Shown: positions 24,629 to 36,594, numbered from the stretch's first letter. The stretch: 64,000 nucleotides of DNA from Geminicoccaceae bacterium (GCA_028279345.1 JANQNY010000016.1:1-64000); one strand, 5' to 3'. Notes: generated from the letters alone by a model not told the origin. Made by a program: numbers and translations.

Positions 24629-26109
24629 CCGCGTCGCTCACGGATCTCACGCTCAAGGACGCCCGCGCCAAGCTGCGCGCCCGCGAAATCAGCTCGACCG
24701 AGCTGACGCAAGCCTATCTCGACGCCGTGGCCCGGTATCGGGACTGGAACGCCTTCATCACCGAGACGCCGGAAAAGGCGCTCGCCATGGCCGACGCCTC
24801 GGACCGGAAGCTCGCCGTGGGCGAGGGCGGGCCGATGGAGGGGCTGCCCATCGGTATGAAGGATCTCTTTTGCACGGCCGGCACGCGCACGACCGCCGGC
24901 TCGCACATCCTCGACGGCTTCACCCCGCCTTACGAATCAACGGTGAGCGGCAAGCTCTGGGCGGCCGGCGCTGTATGTCTCGGGAAGACCAACATGGACG
25001 AGTTCGCGATGGGCTCGTCCAACATCACCTCCTATCGCGGCCCGGTCGCGAGCCCGTGGACGAAACGCGCCGAGAACAAGCCGCTGGTCCCGGGCGGCAG
25101 CTCCGGCGGCTCGGCAGCAGCGGTCGCGGGCCGGCTGTGTGTCGCCGCCACGGGCACCGACACCGGTGGCTCGATCCGCCAGCCCGCGGCGTTTGCCGGC
25201 ATCTGCGGCGTCAAGCCGACCTACGGCCGCTGCTCGCGCTTCGGCATCGTCGCCTTCGCGAGCTCGCTCGACCAGGCCGGCGCCATGGCGCGCACGGTGG
25301 AGGACTGCGCGATCATGCTGGAGGCGATGGCCGGCTTCGATCCCCACGACAGCACCAGCGCCGATTTGCCGGTCCCCGACTGGACCGCCGCGTGTGCCAA
25401 GCCCGTTCGCGGCCTCAAGATCGGCATTCCCAAGGAGTATCGCGTCGAGGGCATGGACCCGGAGATCGATGCTGTCTGGCAGGGCGGGATCGACTGGCTT
25501 AAAGCCGAGGGCTGCGAGATCAAGGACATCTCGCTGCCGCACACGAAGTATGCGTTGCCGACCTACTACATCATCGCGCCCGCCGAGGCGTCCTCTAACC
25601 TCGCGCGCTATGACGGCATGCGCTATGGCCTGCGGGTGCCCGGCCGGAACCTCGTCGAAACCTATGGCAAGACACGCGGGGAGGGCTTCGGCGTGGAGGT
25701 GCAGCGGCGCGTTTTGATCGGCACCTACGTGCTGTCGGCCGGCTACTACGACGCCTACTATCTCAAGGCGCAGAAGGTACGCCGGCTCATCTCCGACGAT
25801 TTTCTCAAGGCGTTCGAAGACGTCGATCTCATCCTCACGCCGACGGCACCCTCCGCCGCCTTTCGCGAGGGCGACAAGATGGACGACCCCGTCGCCATGT
25901 ACCTCAACGACGTGTTCACCGTGCCGTCGAGTCTGGCGGGTCTACCTGCGATGAGCGTGCCGGGCGGGCTCAACGGCGACGGACTGCCCCTGGGTCTGCA
26001 CCTGATCGGCAAGCCTTGGGACGAGGCGACGGTCTTCGCCGGTGCGGCAGCGCTCGAACGCGCCGCGGACTTCGATGTGGTGCCGTACGGCTTGGAGCGG
26101 GCGGCATGA
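24625..26109 (+). CDS. gatA: Asp/Glu-tRNA amidotransferase subunit A
   Basis: 494-residue glutaminase/amidase subunit that releases ammonia from glutamine or asparagine for transfer to tRNA-bound Glu/Asp. Amidase-signature catalytic triad is readable: Lys in PIGMKDLF, the Gly/Ser-rich [14 protein letters not shown], and the nucleophile region [15 protein letters not shown]. Length and C-terminus ([19 protein letters not shown]) are standard. Coupled on both sides by ATGA overlaps with gatC and gatB. The enzyme is cytosolic. Confidence 0.96.
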   Translation: MTASLTDLTLKDARAKLRAREISSTELTQAYLDAVARYRDWNAFITETPEKALAMADASDRKLAVGEGGPMEGLPIGMKDLFCTAGTRTTAGSHILDGFTPPYESTVSGKLWAAGAVCLGKTNMDEFAMGSSNITSYRGPVASPWTKRAENKPLVPGGSSGGSAAAVAGRLCVAATGTDTGGSIRQPAAFAGICGVKPTYGRCSRFGIVAFASSLDQAGAMARTVEDCAIMLEAMAGFDPHDSTSADLPVPDWTAACAKPVRGLKIGIPKEYRVEGMDPEIDAVWQGGIDWLKAEGCEIKDISLPHTKYALPTYYIIAPAEASSNLARYDGMRYGLRVPGRNLVETYGKTRGEGFGVEVQRRVLIGTYVLSAGYYDAYYLKAQKVRRLISDDFLKAFEDVDLILTPTAPSAAFREGDKMDDPVAMYLNDVFTVPSSLAGLPAMSVPGGLNGDGLPLGLHLIGKPWDEATVFAGAAALERAADFDVVPYGLERAA

Positions 26110-27563
26110 CCTACACGATCAAGGGTGCCACCGGCGAGTGGGAGGTGGTCTGCGGGCTGGAGGTGCACGCGCAGGTGACTTCCGAGGCGAAGCTCTTTTC
26201 GGGTGCGGCCACCGTCTATGGCGGCGCCCCGAACAGCCAGGTGTCGCCAATCGATGCCGGCATGCCGGGCATGTTGCCGGTGGTGAACCGGGAGTGCGTC
26301 GCTCAGGCGGTGCGCACCGGGCTCGGGCTCGAGGCCGAGATCAACAAGGTCTCGGTGTTCGAGCGGAAGAACTACTTCTACCCGGATTTGCCGCAGGGCT
26401 ATCAGATCAGCCAGTACCAGCACCCGATCGTCGGAAAGGGCGAGATCCACCTCGATCTCGAGGGCGGTGACACGAAGACGGTCGGCATCACGCGGCTGCA
26501 TCTCGAGCAGGACGCCGGCAAGTCGATGCATGATGCGCAGGACGGCGCGTCGCTGATCGACCTCAATCGGTCGGGCGTGGCACTCATGGAGATCGTCTCC
26601 GAGCCCGACATCCGCTCGCCCGATGAAGCCGTGCTCTACATGCGGAAGCTGAGAACGATCCTCCGATATCTCGGGACCTGCGACGGCAACATGGAAGAAG
26701 GCTCGCTTCGTTGCGATGCCAACGTCTCGGTGAGGCAGGTGGGCGAAGACGGCTTCCGCACACGTTGCGAGATCAAGAACGTCAACTCGATGCGCTTCGT
26801 CGCCCGCGCGATCGAGTACGAGGCCAAGCGCCAGATCGAGCTTTATGAACAGGGCGGCGACGTCGAGCAAGAGACGCGGCTCTTCGACAGCAACAAGGGC
26901 GAGACGCGGTCGATGCGCTCCAAGGAAGAAGCGCACGACTATCGCTACTTCCCCGACCCCGATCTCTTGCCGGTCGAACTCACGGATGACGAGATCGAGG
27001 GCTGGCGCGCGGGTCTACCCGAGTTGCCCGACGCCAAGAAGCAGCGCTTCATCGACGACTTCGGCCTCGGCGCCTATGACGCCGGGGTGCTGGTCGCCGA
27101 GCGGGCGACGGCTGACTATTTCGAAGCGGTCGCCGCCAAGGCCGAGCCCAAGGCCGCGGCCAACTGGTGCATCAACGAGCTGGGCGGGCTCCTCAACAAG
27201 GCCGGAAAGGGCATCGAGCAGAGCCCGATCGCACCCGACCAGCTCGCTGCGCTCCTGGCGCTCCTCAAGGATGGCACGCTCTCGGGCAAGCTCGCCAAGG
27301 ACGTCTTCGCGCTGATGTTCGAGACCGGCGACGATCCCCAGAAGATCGTCAAGGATCGTGCCCTCGAACAGGTCACCGACATGTCGTCGATCGAGCCGAT
27401 CATCGACCAGCTCATCAAGGACAATCCCGGCCAGGTCGAGACCTACAAGAAAAACCCAAAGGTGATCGGCTGGTTCACGGGCCAAGTGATGAAGGCCACC
27501 GGCGGCAAGGCCAACCCACAGGCCGTGCAACAAGTCCTCAAGCCGAAGCTTGATGCCGCGTAG
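26106..27563 (+). CDS. gatB: Asp/Glu-tRNA amidotransferase subunit B
   Basis: 485-residue subunit that binds tRNA and phosphorylates the Glu/Asp side chain. Landmarks: [53 protein letters not shown], and the C-terminal YqeY-like helical tail ending [20 protein letters not shown]. Start at ATG 26106 overlapping the gatA stop; the frame runs back to 26016 only inside gatA. Last gene of gatCAB; downstream lies a decayed IS630 copy on the opposite strand. Confidence 0.96.
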   Translation: MTYTIKGATGEWEVVCGLEVHAQVTSEAKLFSGAATVYGGAPNSQVSPIDAGMPGMLPVVNRECVAQAVRTGLGLEAEINKVSVFERKNYFYPDLPQGYQISQYQHPIVGKGEIHLDLEGGDTKTVGITRLHLEQDAGKSMHDAQDGASLIDLNRSGVALMEIVSEPDIRSPDEAVLYMRKLRTILRYLGTCDGNMEEGSLRCDANVSVRQVGEDGFRTRCEIKNVNSMRFVARAIEYEAKRQIELYEQGGDVEQETRLFDSNKGETRSMRSKEEAHDYRYFPDPDLLPVELTDDEIEGWRAGLPELPDAKKQRFIDDFGLGAYDAGVLVAERATADYFEAVAAKAEPKAAANWCINELGGLLNKAGKGIEQSPIAPDQLAALLALLKDGTLSGKLAKDVFALMFETGDDPQKIVKDRALEQVTDMSSIEPIIDQLIKDNPGQVETYKKNPKVIGWFTGQVMKATGGKANPQAVQQVLKPKLDAA

Positions 27564-27626
27564 CACCGATGGCGCAACGCGTCCGAAAGCAACGTCGGAA
27601 GGGAAGCCGAACGCCACGACGACCCT

Positions 27627-28504
27627 CTAGTGGTTCGCCCGTAACGCTTGGAACGCTCTGGTGCGAGCGGCGATGATGGCGTCGGGGTGGGCGCGCCAGA
27701 CAATGGGTCGGGGCCTGGTGTCGTGCTCCTCGACGAAGCGGTTGATGGCGGCTTGCAGGTCAACGACAGAGCGGAAGACGCCGTGCTTGAGCCTTCGGCG
27801 CGAGAGCTTGGCGAAGAAGCCTTCGACCGCGTTGAGCCATCGATCGTCAGGAAGACGATCGATCCATCCGCGAAGCGGCGCAGGTCAATAGACCTGCGCG
27901 GGAGCCGGAGGTGGGCGTGAAGTGGAAGGTCCAGGCGTTGAGCAACCGAATGAACGCCTGGTGCCGGTGGCGCTGCTTATTCCGGCCGATGACGGTGCCG
28001 TCGAGCACGTTGAGCGTGGTGGTGCCGTGGCGCCTGCAATCGTGGGTCATCGTGGCCCCGCGCCCTTTCTTCATCGGCAGGCCCGGCCCTTGGCGGTCTT
28101 GCTGACCGCCGCTCCTCCGGAGGCGGATCATCCGCCTACTGGCGGATGATGGGTGCGATCCAGGGCTTGGATCTGGCTCTTCTCGTCGAGGGAGAGGACG
28201 ACCGCGTGCGCCGGCGGGTCGACATAGAGGCCGACGATGGCCTCGAGCTTGTCGGCGCAGGCCGGATCGGTGGAGAGCTTGAAGGCGCGGAAGCGATGTG
28301 GCGCCAGACCGTGCGTCTTCCAGATCTTCTGCACGGTCGAGACGGCGAGCCCCATCCGCTTCGCCATCGCCTGAGCCGTCCAGTGCGTCGCCGCGCGCGG
28401 CGGCGGCGCCAGACGTGCTTCTGCGGCGTGTTTCGATCGGCGACGATGGCTTCCAACCGCCGCCGAGCCGCGTCATCGAGAGTGATCGTCGTTCCTGCCC
28501 GCAT
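27627..28504 (-). pseudogene. decayed IS630-family transposase
   Basis: Pieces of an IS630-type DDE transposase in order on the minus strand but in different frames. The N-terminus (MRAGTTITLDDAARRRLEAI, from ATG 28504) runs to KHVWR, where the HTH region is missing. Next comes MAKRMGLAVSTVQKIWKTHG to LSLDEKSQIQALDRT (first catalytic Asp), then MTHDCRRHGTTTLNVLDG with a small deletion, then HRHQAFIRLLNA joined to WTFHFTPTS with the second Asp segment deleted. The last piece is WLNAVEGFFAKLSRRRLKHG through to RTRAFQALRANH and stop at 27627. Several deletions and frameshifts make it non-functional. Intact IS630 transposases are about 340-360 residues. Terminal repeats were not identified. Confidence 0.85.
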
Positions 28505-28698
28505 GCGCCAATCTCGCACGCGGCGATGGCAACGGCTGTCCCAAAAGGGATGCATCCGTTCCGGTTGAAACACTAGGGCTGGGGATCAGAGCAGATGACC
28601 ACAGGATTCCGGTTCCGATTGGATGAGGAACCGGGGTCACGTCACCGCCAAAAGACTGAGGAGAAGTATCGCAGCTTCACCGCGGGCGTCGTTCGCGT

Positions 28699-28998
28699 TT
28701 AGTGCATTCGGTGGTGCAAGTTGCTGAGGATCCAAATTGTCCCACCTATGAGTATTACCATGATCAGCGTGGCGAAGAGAATCAATTCCAGATCTTCGCG
28801 CTTTTGTTTGGAAGTACTGATGTGCAAGAAGAAGTGTGCGTGGACGACGACCTGAACAAAAGCACACACGCCTATCACGGCTGCTGCCCGCATGCCCGCA
28901 AGCGCCTCGGTCCAAACAACCCAAAAAGGAATAGCCGTCAGCAATAGGGCGAGGATGAATCCCATGACGTATTGCGCGTGTTCGGAGTGTTTTTCCAT
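28699..28998 (-). CDS. cyoD: cytochrome bo3 ubiquinol oxidase subunit IV
   Basis: 99-residue CyoD, the small subunit assisting Cu-B assembly in cytochrome bo3. Three hydrophobic helices; family pieces are YVMGFILALLLTAIPFWVVW, FVQVVVHAHFFLHIS and ATLIMVILIGGTIWI. ATG 28998 overlaps the cyoC stop by one base (TGATG); the longer frame to 29043 lies inside cyoC. Last gene of cyoABCD. Composition here is less G/C-rich than in neighbouring housekeeping genes. Confidence 0.93.
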   Translation of the reverse strand: MEKHSEHAQYVMGFILALLLTAIPFWVVWTEALAGMRAAAVIGVCAFVQVVVHAHFFLHISTSKQKREDLELILFATLIMVILIGGTIWILSNLHHRMH

Positions 28999-29633
28999 CA
29001 GAGTAAGCCTCCAAGGAACACCACTGAGAAAATGCCGATCCAAATGATATCGAGGAAATGCCAGTAGAGTGCCCAGACCATCAGGCGCTGTTTGATCACG
29101 CCGCGAAGTGACTGCATCCCAATTTGGTTAATCAGCACGAGGATCCAGATCAGCCCCACCGTGATGTGCAGCCCGTGCAGGCCCACCAGCGCCGTGAAGG
29201 ACGACATCCAAGCGCTACGCATCGGTGGCGATCCCGCTGCGAACATCTCGACGAAGTCGCGGATCTCAAGAGCGAGGAAAACCGCACCGAAGAAGAAGGT
29301 GAGCGCGAGCCATCTGCCGAGACTGCGCGGGGGAACCGGCGCGTCGGAGACATGGTCGTATTTCAGTGCGAGGCTAGCCATCCCGCAGGTGAGGCTGCTG
29401 AGCAGCAGGGCTGCGGTCTGCAGAGCGACACTGCCGAGGTCGAACAGCTCTTTCGGCCCTGGACCGCCGGCGGTCGCGTCGCGCATCACCACGTAGGTGC
29501 CGAAGAGCATCCCGAACAGCACGAGATCGCTCATCAAGAACACCCAAAACCCGAAGACGAACGTCTCGCTCTTCGCGTGGTCTGGGCCGTGAGCCTCGCC
29601 GAGATTGAGCCCGGGGTAGAGCTGCATCGTCAT
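28998..29633 (-). CDS. cyoC: cytochrome bo3 ubiquinol oxidase subunit III
   Basis: 211-residue heme-copper oxidase subunit III with five to six transmembrane helices, starting MTMQLYPGLNLGEAHGPDHA. Family landmarks: FGFWVFLMSDLVLFGMLFGT, TALVGLHGLHITVGLIWI and ALYWHFLDIIWIGIFSVVFL. It stabilises the proton-pumping core in the cytoplasmic membrane. ATGA overlap with cyoB upstream and TGATG with cyoD downstream. Confidence 0.95.
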   Translation of the reverse strand: MTMQLYPGLNLGEAHGPDHAKSETFVFGFWVFLMSDLVLFGMLFGTYVVMRDATAGGPGPKELFDLGSVALQTAALLLSSLTCGMASLALKYDHVSDAPVPPRSLGRWLALTFFFGAVFLALEIRDFVEMFAAGSPPMRSAWMSSFTALVGLHGLHITVGLIWILVLINQIGMQSLRGVIKQRLMVWALYWHFLDIIWIGIFSVVFLGGLL

Positions 29634-31711
29634 TCGGCGGCCACCATGTCGGGAGCGGCGCGGCCATGATTGAGCGCCGAGATCTCCTCGTCACGCGTGA
29701 CGCCCCTGTCCTGACGCGCGCTTTCACGCCATTTTCGGTCTTCGCGGGCAACGTCGTCGGCGGGAATGGTGATCTCGGTTGGCGGATAGAAGGACCCAAC
29801 CACGATCGCGCCGACCAATAGCGCCAGTGCGACGATGGCCAGCCACCAGAGCCACCATACCATTGCAAAGCCGAGCAAGGTCGTCGTCACGAGCACAACG
29901 AAACCGATCGACGTCTTGGCGGGCATCGTGATCGGCTCATAGTGGTCGAGCGGCGCGTAGACGTCGCCGCGTTCCTTGGCCGCCGCAAATGCGTCGACCC
30001 CGGTGACCTGGGGGCGTACGGCGAAGTTCCACGGCGGTGGCGGCGCCGACGTCCACCATTCGAGCGTTCGTCCATCCCAGGGATCGCCCAGGGGTGTGGC
30101 CAGATGTCGTCGATAGACGATGCTCACGACGATCGTCAGCACGACCGTGGTGAGGGCGAGCAGGATGATGAGCGAGCCGTAGAATGCGACCTGCATCAGG
30201 GGCTCGTAGCTCGGGTCTTGGAAGCTCGCCGAGCGGCGCGGCATGCCCATCAGGCCGAGCCCATAGAGCGGAAAGAAGGTCACAGAAAACCCGACGATCC
30301 AGAGGACGGCCGCCAGCTTGCCAAGCCCTTCATGGAGGCGAAATCCGAACACCTTGGGAAACCAGTAGTGGATCGCCGCCAAGATCCCGAACAAGACGCC
30401 GGGGATAATCACGTTGTGGAAATGGCCGACGAGAAACAGCGAATTGTGTACCTGGAAGTCGATGCTCGGGTTCGCCAGCATGATACCCGAGAGCCCGCCG
30501 ATGACAAAAAGAAAGAAAAACCCGGTCATGTAGACGATCGGCACGGTCATCCGAATTCGCCCAAGATTGAGCGTGGCCATCCAATCGTAGATCTTCACGC
30601 CGGTTGGGATGGCAATCAGCAATGTGGCGATGCCAAAGGCGGCGTTGATGGTTGCGCTCTGGCCCATCGTGAAGAAATGATGAACCCAGACCATGAAAGA
30701 GATGACCGCGATGCACAGCGTCGCGCCGACCAGTGTTTCGTAGCCGTAGAGCCGTTTGGCCGCGAAGGTCGCGGAAATCTCCGAATACACACCAAAAGCA
30801 GGAAGAATAAGAATGTAGACTTCCGGATGGCCAAACATCCAGAATAGGTTGGCGTAGACCATCATGTTGCCGCCCAGATCGTTCGTGAAGAAATGGAAGT
30901 CCAGATAACGATCAAGTGCCTGAAGTGCGGCTGCAGCAGTCAATGGAGGAAGTGCAAAGACGACCAAGATTGAGGTGACAAGCGCTGTCCAGCAAAAAAG
31001 AGGCATGCGCATCAGCGTCATGCCCGGCGCGCGCTCTTTGTAGATCGTGACAGCAAAGTTGAGGCCAGTCAGTGTTGATCCTACCCCAGATAATAATATG
31101 GCCCAAATCCAATAGTCCGGGCCAACGCCTGGGCTAAACACAGCACCCGTGTAGGGCGGGTATGCGGTCCATCCGCCGGTGGTGAACTCACCTACGACCA
31201 ACGAGATCATCAACAACGCCGCGCCCGTTGCGGTGAGGGCCAGGCTGATTTGATTCAGCACGGGGAAGGCCATGTCCCGCGCACCGATCTGCAGCGGCAC
31301 AACGAAGTTCATCAGGCCAAAGATGAACGGCATGGCGACGAAGAAAATCATGATCGTGCCATGGGTGCTGAAGAGCTGGCCGAAGTGATCGGGGTCGAGC
31401 GGGCCGCCGCCGAGCGCCGCCGATTGATTCCAGCGCATGACGACGCCTTCGATGACGCCGCGCGCGAGCATGACCAAAGCCAGCGCCATGTACATGACGC
31501 CGATCCGCTTGTGATCGACGCTGAAGAGCCAGTCCCGGAACAGCGGCGTCCACAGCCGAAAAACCTTGAGAACCAAAATCGCCGCGACGCTGCCAACGAT
31601 GACCAGACCTGCAGCGCCACTGTCTACCATGTTGTTGATCGTGGCGTCCTCAAACACGTGGAGAACGGCCAGTGAGTCGACGCTGAGCCGGCCGAACAAT
31701 GCATCAGCCAT
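29630..31711 (-). CDS. cyoB: cytochrome bo3 ubiquinol oxidase subunit I
   Basis: 693-residue catalytic subunit of the bo3-type quinol oxidase, which reduces O2 to water with ubiquinol and pumps protons. Cu-B/heme ligands are present: His in FSTHGTIMIFF (low-spin heme), WMFGHPEVYILI (Cu-B His-Tyr pair and proton-gate Glu), VWVHHFFTMG (two Cu-B His) and GHFHNVIIPGV (heme His pair). The K-channel Lys (TGVKIYDW) and D-channel Asp (LQIGARDMAF) are kept. Of the quinol-site residues, Arg, His and Gln are conserved, while the position of E. coli Asp75 is Glu (RGVIEGVVMR). It overlaps cyoA by a few bases and cyoC by ATGA. Confidence 0.96.
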   Translation of the reverse strand: MADALFGRLSVDSLAVLHVFEDATINNMVDSGAAGLVIVGSVAAILVLKVFRLWTPLFRDWLFSVDHKRIGVMYMALALVMLARGVIEGVVMRWNQSAALGGGPLDPDHFGQLFSTHGTIMIFFVAMPFIFGLMNFVVPLQIGARDMAFPVLNQISLALTATGAALLMISLVVGEFTTGGWTAYPPYTGAVFSPGVGPDYWIWAILLSGVGSTLTGLNFAVTIYKERAPGMTLMRMPLFCWTALVTSILVVFALPPLTAAAALQALDRYLDFHFFTNDLGGNMMVYANLFWMFGHPEVYILILPAFGVYSEISATFAAKRLYGYETLVGATLCIAVISFMVWVHHFFTMGQSATINAAFGIATLLIAIPTGVKIYDWMATLNLGRIRMTVPIVYMTGFFFLFVIGGLSGIMLANPSIDFQVHNSLFLVGHFHNVIIPGVLFGILAAIHYWFPKVFGFRLHEGLGKLAAVLWIVGFSVTFFPLYGLGLMGMPRRSASFQDPSYEPLMQVAFYGSLIILLALTTVVLTIVVSIVYRRHLATPLGDPWDGRTLEWWTSAPPPPWNFAVRPQVTGVDAFAAAKERGDVYAPLDHYEPITMPAKTSIGFVVLVTTTLLGFAMVWWLWWLAIVALALLVGAIVVGSFYPPTEITIPADDVAREDRKWRESARQDRGVTRDEEISALNHGRAAPDMVAAE

Positions 31712-32756
31712 GATCGGCGTGCTCCATGGGGCCGCAGCCGGCCGCGCCAGCGCCGTGCATCACCATCGGCTCTTCCGGAAGCTGTGATCGCTCTGGGTCG
31801 TAGGTGTCGCTGCCGGGCTGGTGTGACGGGTCCAGCGCGGCACCGGTGTGGTAGCGGGCCATGATCCGACCGAAGAGATCTGGCGAAGGCGCGCTGAGGT
31901 GTATCGGACCGTCGGTCTCGCTGCCGATCGCCTTGCCCGTCGTTGAGAGATCGCCGCGGATACCGATCCGCGCGTAGGTTGCGTCGGTGAGGCTTAGGTC
32001 CGACTCACGGACAGCCTGCACCCAATCGAGCCAGTCCGCTTTGGGGACCGCTCGAACCGGAAAGCGCTGCTCAGGAAAACCGTCGCCGTTGTATTGCGTA
32101 TTCTCGCCGCGGGTCTCGCCCTCTTCGCTGGCCTTGAAGTGCAGCGCCGTGCGCATCCCCGGCATGGCGTAGATCTGCCCGGCCAGGGCCGAAATGCGGA
32201 AGCTCTGCATCACCGTGTCGGTCGTAAGTTCCATCGCGACGGGACGGCCCACCGGCACCACAAGCTCACCGACCGTCGCGATCCCTTCGTTCGGAAAAAT
32301 GAACAGCCACTTCCAGTCCAGCCCTACGGCTTGCACGCAGACGGGGTCGCCGGGGAGCGGCTTGTAGGGATCGAGCCGATGCGTCGCAGTCCAAAGCTGT
32401 GCCGCGAGAGCAATCACGATGACAATCGGCACGCCCCAGATGAAGACCTCGAGCTTCGGGTTGTACGCCGAATGCGGACGATAGGTGGCGCGGGCCGATC
32501 GGCGATAGCGGATCAGGATGATCGGCGTGAAAAGAAAAACCGGCAGGATTGCGATGCTCGTCCAGGCAATGACTCGGAAAAAATGATCGCGTTGATGCTC
32601 CGCAATGGGGCCGAGCGGACTCAAAAACGTGTGCGACGGCTGCGCAAGTGTATCGGCAGCGAAACTCGATGCTGTAAATGCAAAAAAGAGGACAAGCCCC
32701 ACGGCTTTTGCGGCTTTAGCTCGAGCGGCTCGATCGTTCACTCGGCTGACTAACAT
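31704..32756 (-). CDS. cyoA: cytochrome bo3 ubiquinol oxidase subunit II
   Basis: 350-residue subunit II, without the Cu-A cysteines, as expected for quinol oxidases. From ATG 32756 the product has an N-terminal hydrophobic signal (GLVLFFAFTASSFAADTLAQ), two membrane helices (VIAWTSIAILPVFLFTPIIL and VFIWGVPIVIVIALAAQLW), then a periplasmic cupredoxin domain (VGLDWKWLFIFPNEGIATV, MELTTDTVMQSFRISALAGQ, YAMPGMRT). Unlike E. coli CyoA, no lipobox cysteine is seen. The C-terminus ends in a Gly/His-rich tail (HGAGAAGCGPMEHADHG). The frame reaches 32948 but the extra part is not protein-like. First gene of cyoABCD. Confidence 0.94.
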   Translation of the reverse strand: MLVSRVNDRAARAKAAKAVGLVLFFAFTASSFAADTLAQPSHTFLSPLGPIAEHQRDHFFRVIAWTSIAILPVFLFTPIILIRYRRSARATYRPHSAYNPKLEVFIWGVPIVIVIALAAQLWTATHRLDPYKPLPGDPVCVQAVGLDWKWLFIFPNEGIATVGELVVPVGRPVAMELTTDTVMQSFRISALAGQIYAMPGMRTALHFKASEEGETRGENTQYNGDGFPEQRFPVRAVPKADWLDWVQAVRESDLSLTDATYARIGIRGDLSTTGKAIGSETDGPIHLSAPSPDLFGRIMARYHTGAALDPSHQPGSDTYDPERSQLPEEPMVMHGAGAAGCGPMEHADHG

Positions 32757-33226
32757 GAATTCTTGCTGACCCAGAAGTTCGTTTATCGCGTGACCGGAGT
32801 CTTCGACGTATCGCAAGGTGCTGTGCTTGTGTCCGGGAGTTTTCCTCCGCGATGGTCGAGGACATGTCGCCGCTTCTCGCGGTGGTGGGACCCAGGTCGC
32901 CCACGCGCGCACGAGAAATGAGTGGACGGGAGATGGGTGCAGAGTCAATACGGAATTAAGATGCGGTCAGGTCAAATAAAGTAAGTCAATTGCAATACTA
33001 AAGTAGAGAGGCCGTATCTGATCTGTCGCTCCTGGGCCGTTGACTTCTGATGACCTGGGTCGTTGATGCCACCGTGAGCGCCCCGACGGAGCTTGTCGAC
33101 CTGTTCGTCGGTTGCAGGTGCGCTGGAGGTTCACCTGTGTCGGGCCGGCACCGAGACGCCCGGTCCGGGCCGAGAGAGCAGCCGGTCTCCGCGAGGGGCG
33201 CACGCCAGCCCTCCGATACGGGCGCC
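32757..33226. other. intergenic region upstream of cyoABCD
   Basis: About 470 bases between cyoA and the pgm stop, both minus strand. Bases 32955-33010 are strikingly A/T-rich (for example TCAAATAAAGTAAGTCAATT) and contain two TTGAC elements nine bases apart on the cyo coding strand; a cyo promoter here is likely, but no convincing -10 could be fixed. I found no gene or tRNA; scattered frames have no recognisable product. Confidence 0.45.
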
Positions 33227-34903
<1,677 letters not shown>

Positions 34904-34948
34904 TTACTAGCCGGATATCGCTGTCGCGCAACCGGGGGGGGGGTACGC

Positions 34949-35587
34949 TCAGCCCCCTCTCATCGCTCGGGCCGCCTTGGCGAGGGCGGTCACCTGCGCC
35001 CAGTCGCGACGCGCGACGGCGGCGCGCGGTGTCAGCCATGACCCGCCGACGCAGCGGACATTGCCCAGCGCGAGATAGGTTGGCGCCGACGCCGGCGTGA
35101 TCCCGCCGGTTGGACAGAACGCCGCCTTCGGCAACGGCGAGGCCAATGCCCGGAGTGCGGCGACACCACCCGCAGGCTCGGCAGGGAAGAACTTCATCGC
35201 GCGCCAGCCTCGCTCCAGCAGCCGCATGATCTCGCTCGCGGTCGCAGCCCCCGGCAAGAGCGGAAGGCCGCCATCCTGGGCGGCGTCCAGCAGGTTGGGC
35301 GCGGCGCCCGGGCTGACGGCAAAGGCCGCGCCTGCGCGCCGCGCCTCCACCAGTTGATGTCCGTCGAGGACGGTGCCGACGCCTGTCGTCATCGCCGGCA
35401 CTGCGGCGGTTACCGCTCGGACGCAGTCAAGCGCCTGTGCCGTCCGGAGCGTGATCTCGATCGTGTCGATCCCGCCCGCGAGGAGGGCGTTCGCCAGGTC
35501 GACCGCAAGCGGAGGCTCTTCAACCGTGACCACGGGGAGCACCGGGCCCCGGGCCATCACTGCGAGCAGCGCCTCGTTCTGCACCAC
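34949..35587 (-). CDS. eda: KDPG/KHG aldolase
   Basis: 212-residue 2-dehydro-3-deoxyphosphogluconate aldolase, the cleaving enzyme of the Entner-Doudoroff pathway (KDPG to pyruvate and glyceraldehyde-3-phosphate). Active-site residues are in place: Glu in DTIEITLRT, Lys in AMKFFPAE (Schiff base), and the phosphate loop FCPTGGIT. GTG start with GGAGGGACGAGC upstream. The edd partner is not in this window. It lies downstream of a gap and upstream of pgm on the same strand. Confidence 0.93.
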   Translation of the reverse strand: MVQNEALLAVMARGPVLPVVTVEEPPLAVDLANALLAGGIDTIEITLRTAQALDCVRAVTAAVPAMTTGVGTVLDGHQLVEARRAGAAFAVSPGAAPNLLDAAQDGGLPLLPGAATASEIMRLLERGWRAMKFFPAEPAGGVAALRALASPLPKAAFCPTGGITPASAPTYLALGNVRCVGGSWLTPRAAVARRDWAQVTALAKAARAMRGG

Positions 35588-35739
35588 GCTCGTCCCTCCT
35601 CGAACTCGCGCCGGCCTCGTCCTCGCGCGGCATGCGCGCTAGGCATTAGCGGACGAGACGGGTTGCTGCTCCCCAATCGCGCATTTGAAGGTCCGGTGAA
35701 CGTCTCATCGCGCCGGTCACTTGGCAATCGGCCTAGGAG

Positions 35740-36594
35740 CTATGCGGCGTCGACCAGTTCGGCGATGAAGGCTGGCAGCGCGAATGCGGCTTGGTGGACG
35801 GCGGGGGTGTAGTAGCGGGTGCCGATGCCGGCAGCAGCGAAGCGCTCGGTCAGCGTCGCGCGTTCGGGTGCGGGCGCCGGGGTGCCAGCGTAACCGAGCG
35901 TCATGTGCCCGCCGAAATAGGTGGGAACGGCGATGATGTAGGCGGTCGCCTCGGGTAAGGCGCGGCGGAGATTGCCGAGGCCCGCCTTCAGCTCGCCGGG
36001 CTGCAGGAACGGCACCCCATTTTGCGTCACGACGACGCCGCCGGGCTTCAGGATGCGCGCCACGTCCCGGTAGAAGGGTTCCTGGAACAAAACCTCACCG
36101 GGCCCGATGGGGTCGGTCGAATCGACGAGCACAGCGTCGAACCATCGCTCGGTTTGGGCAGCGAAAACGCTCCCGTCGGCGATCACGACTTCGAGCCGCG
36201 GGTCGTCGAAGGTGCCGCGATGGATCGATCCGAGGTGCCGCTCGGCGAAACCGATGACGTCGGCGTCGAGCTCCACCAGCGTCACTCGCTCGATGGCACG
36301 ATGGCGCAGCACCTCGCGGGCGAGCCCGCCATCGCCGCCGCCGATGATGAGCACCTCGCGCGCCTTGCCGTGGGCGAACAAGGGCACGTGGGCCATCATC
36401 TCATGGTAGACGAACTCGTCGCCCGTGGTGACCTGGGTGACGCCGTCTAGCATGAGCACGTCGCCGAACGTCACGTTCTTGAAGAGCGCCAGATGCTGAT
36501 GGTCCCCCGCTTGCTCGGCTAGGACCTCGGTCGCGCGGAATGTCAGGCGCACGTCGTCGTGGAGGGTCTCCTCGAACCAACGGCCATCGCTCAC
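35740..36594 (-). CDS. speE: spermidine synthase
   Basis: 284-residue aminopropyltransferase that transfers aminopropyl from decarboxylated SAM to putrescine. Family signatures: VMLDGVTQVTTGDEFVYHEM with the substrate Asp and Tyr, VLIIGGGDGGLAREVLRH (nucleotide loop), LVELDADVI, and VLVDSTDPIGPGEVLF (catalytic Asp). The GTG start at 36594 overlaps the speD stop (GTGA). The track back to 36693 lies inside speD and is rejected. Cytosolic; second gene of speDE. Confidence 0.94.
   Translation of the reverse strand: MSDGRWFEETLHDDVRLTFRATEVLAEQAGDHQHLALFKNVTFGDVLMLDGVTQVTTGDEFVYHEMMAHVPLFAHGKAREVLIIGGGDGGLAREVLRHRAIERVTLVELDADVIGFAERHLGSIHRGTFDDPRLEVVIADGSVFAAQTERWFDAVLVDSTDPIGPGEVLFQEPFYRDVARILKPGGVVVTQNGVPFLQPGELKAGLGNLRRALPEATAYIIAVPTYFGGHMTLGYAGTPAPAPERATLTERFAAAGIGTRYYTPAVHQAAFALPAFIAELVDAA

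Noticed and set aside
34934-34943. Run of ten Gs upstream of pgm
   Set aside because: It lies between eda stop and pgm stop-side context outside any reading frame, so phase variation of a gene is not supported; it may be a homopolymer artefact.
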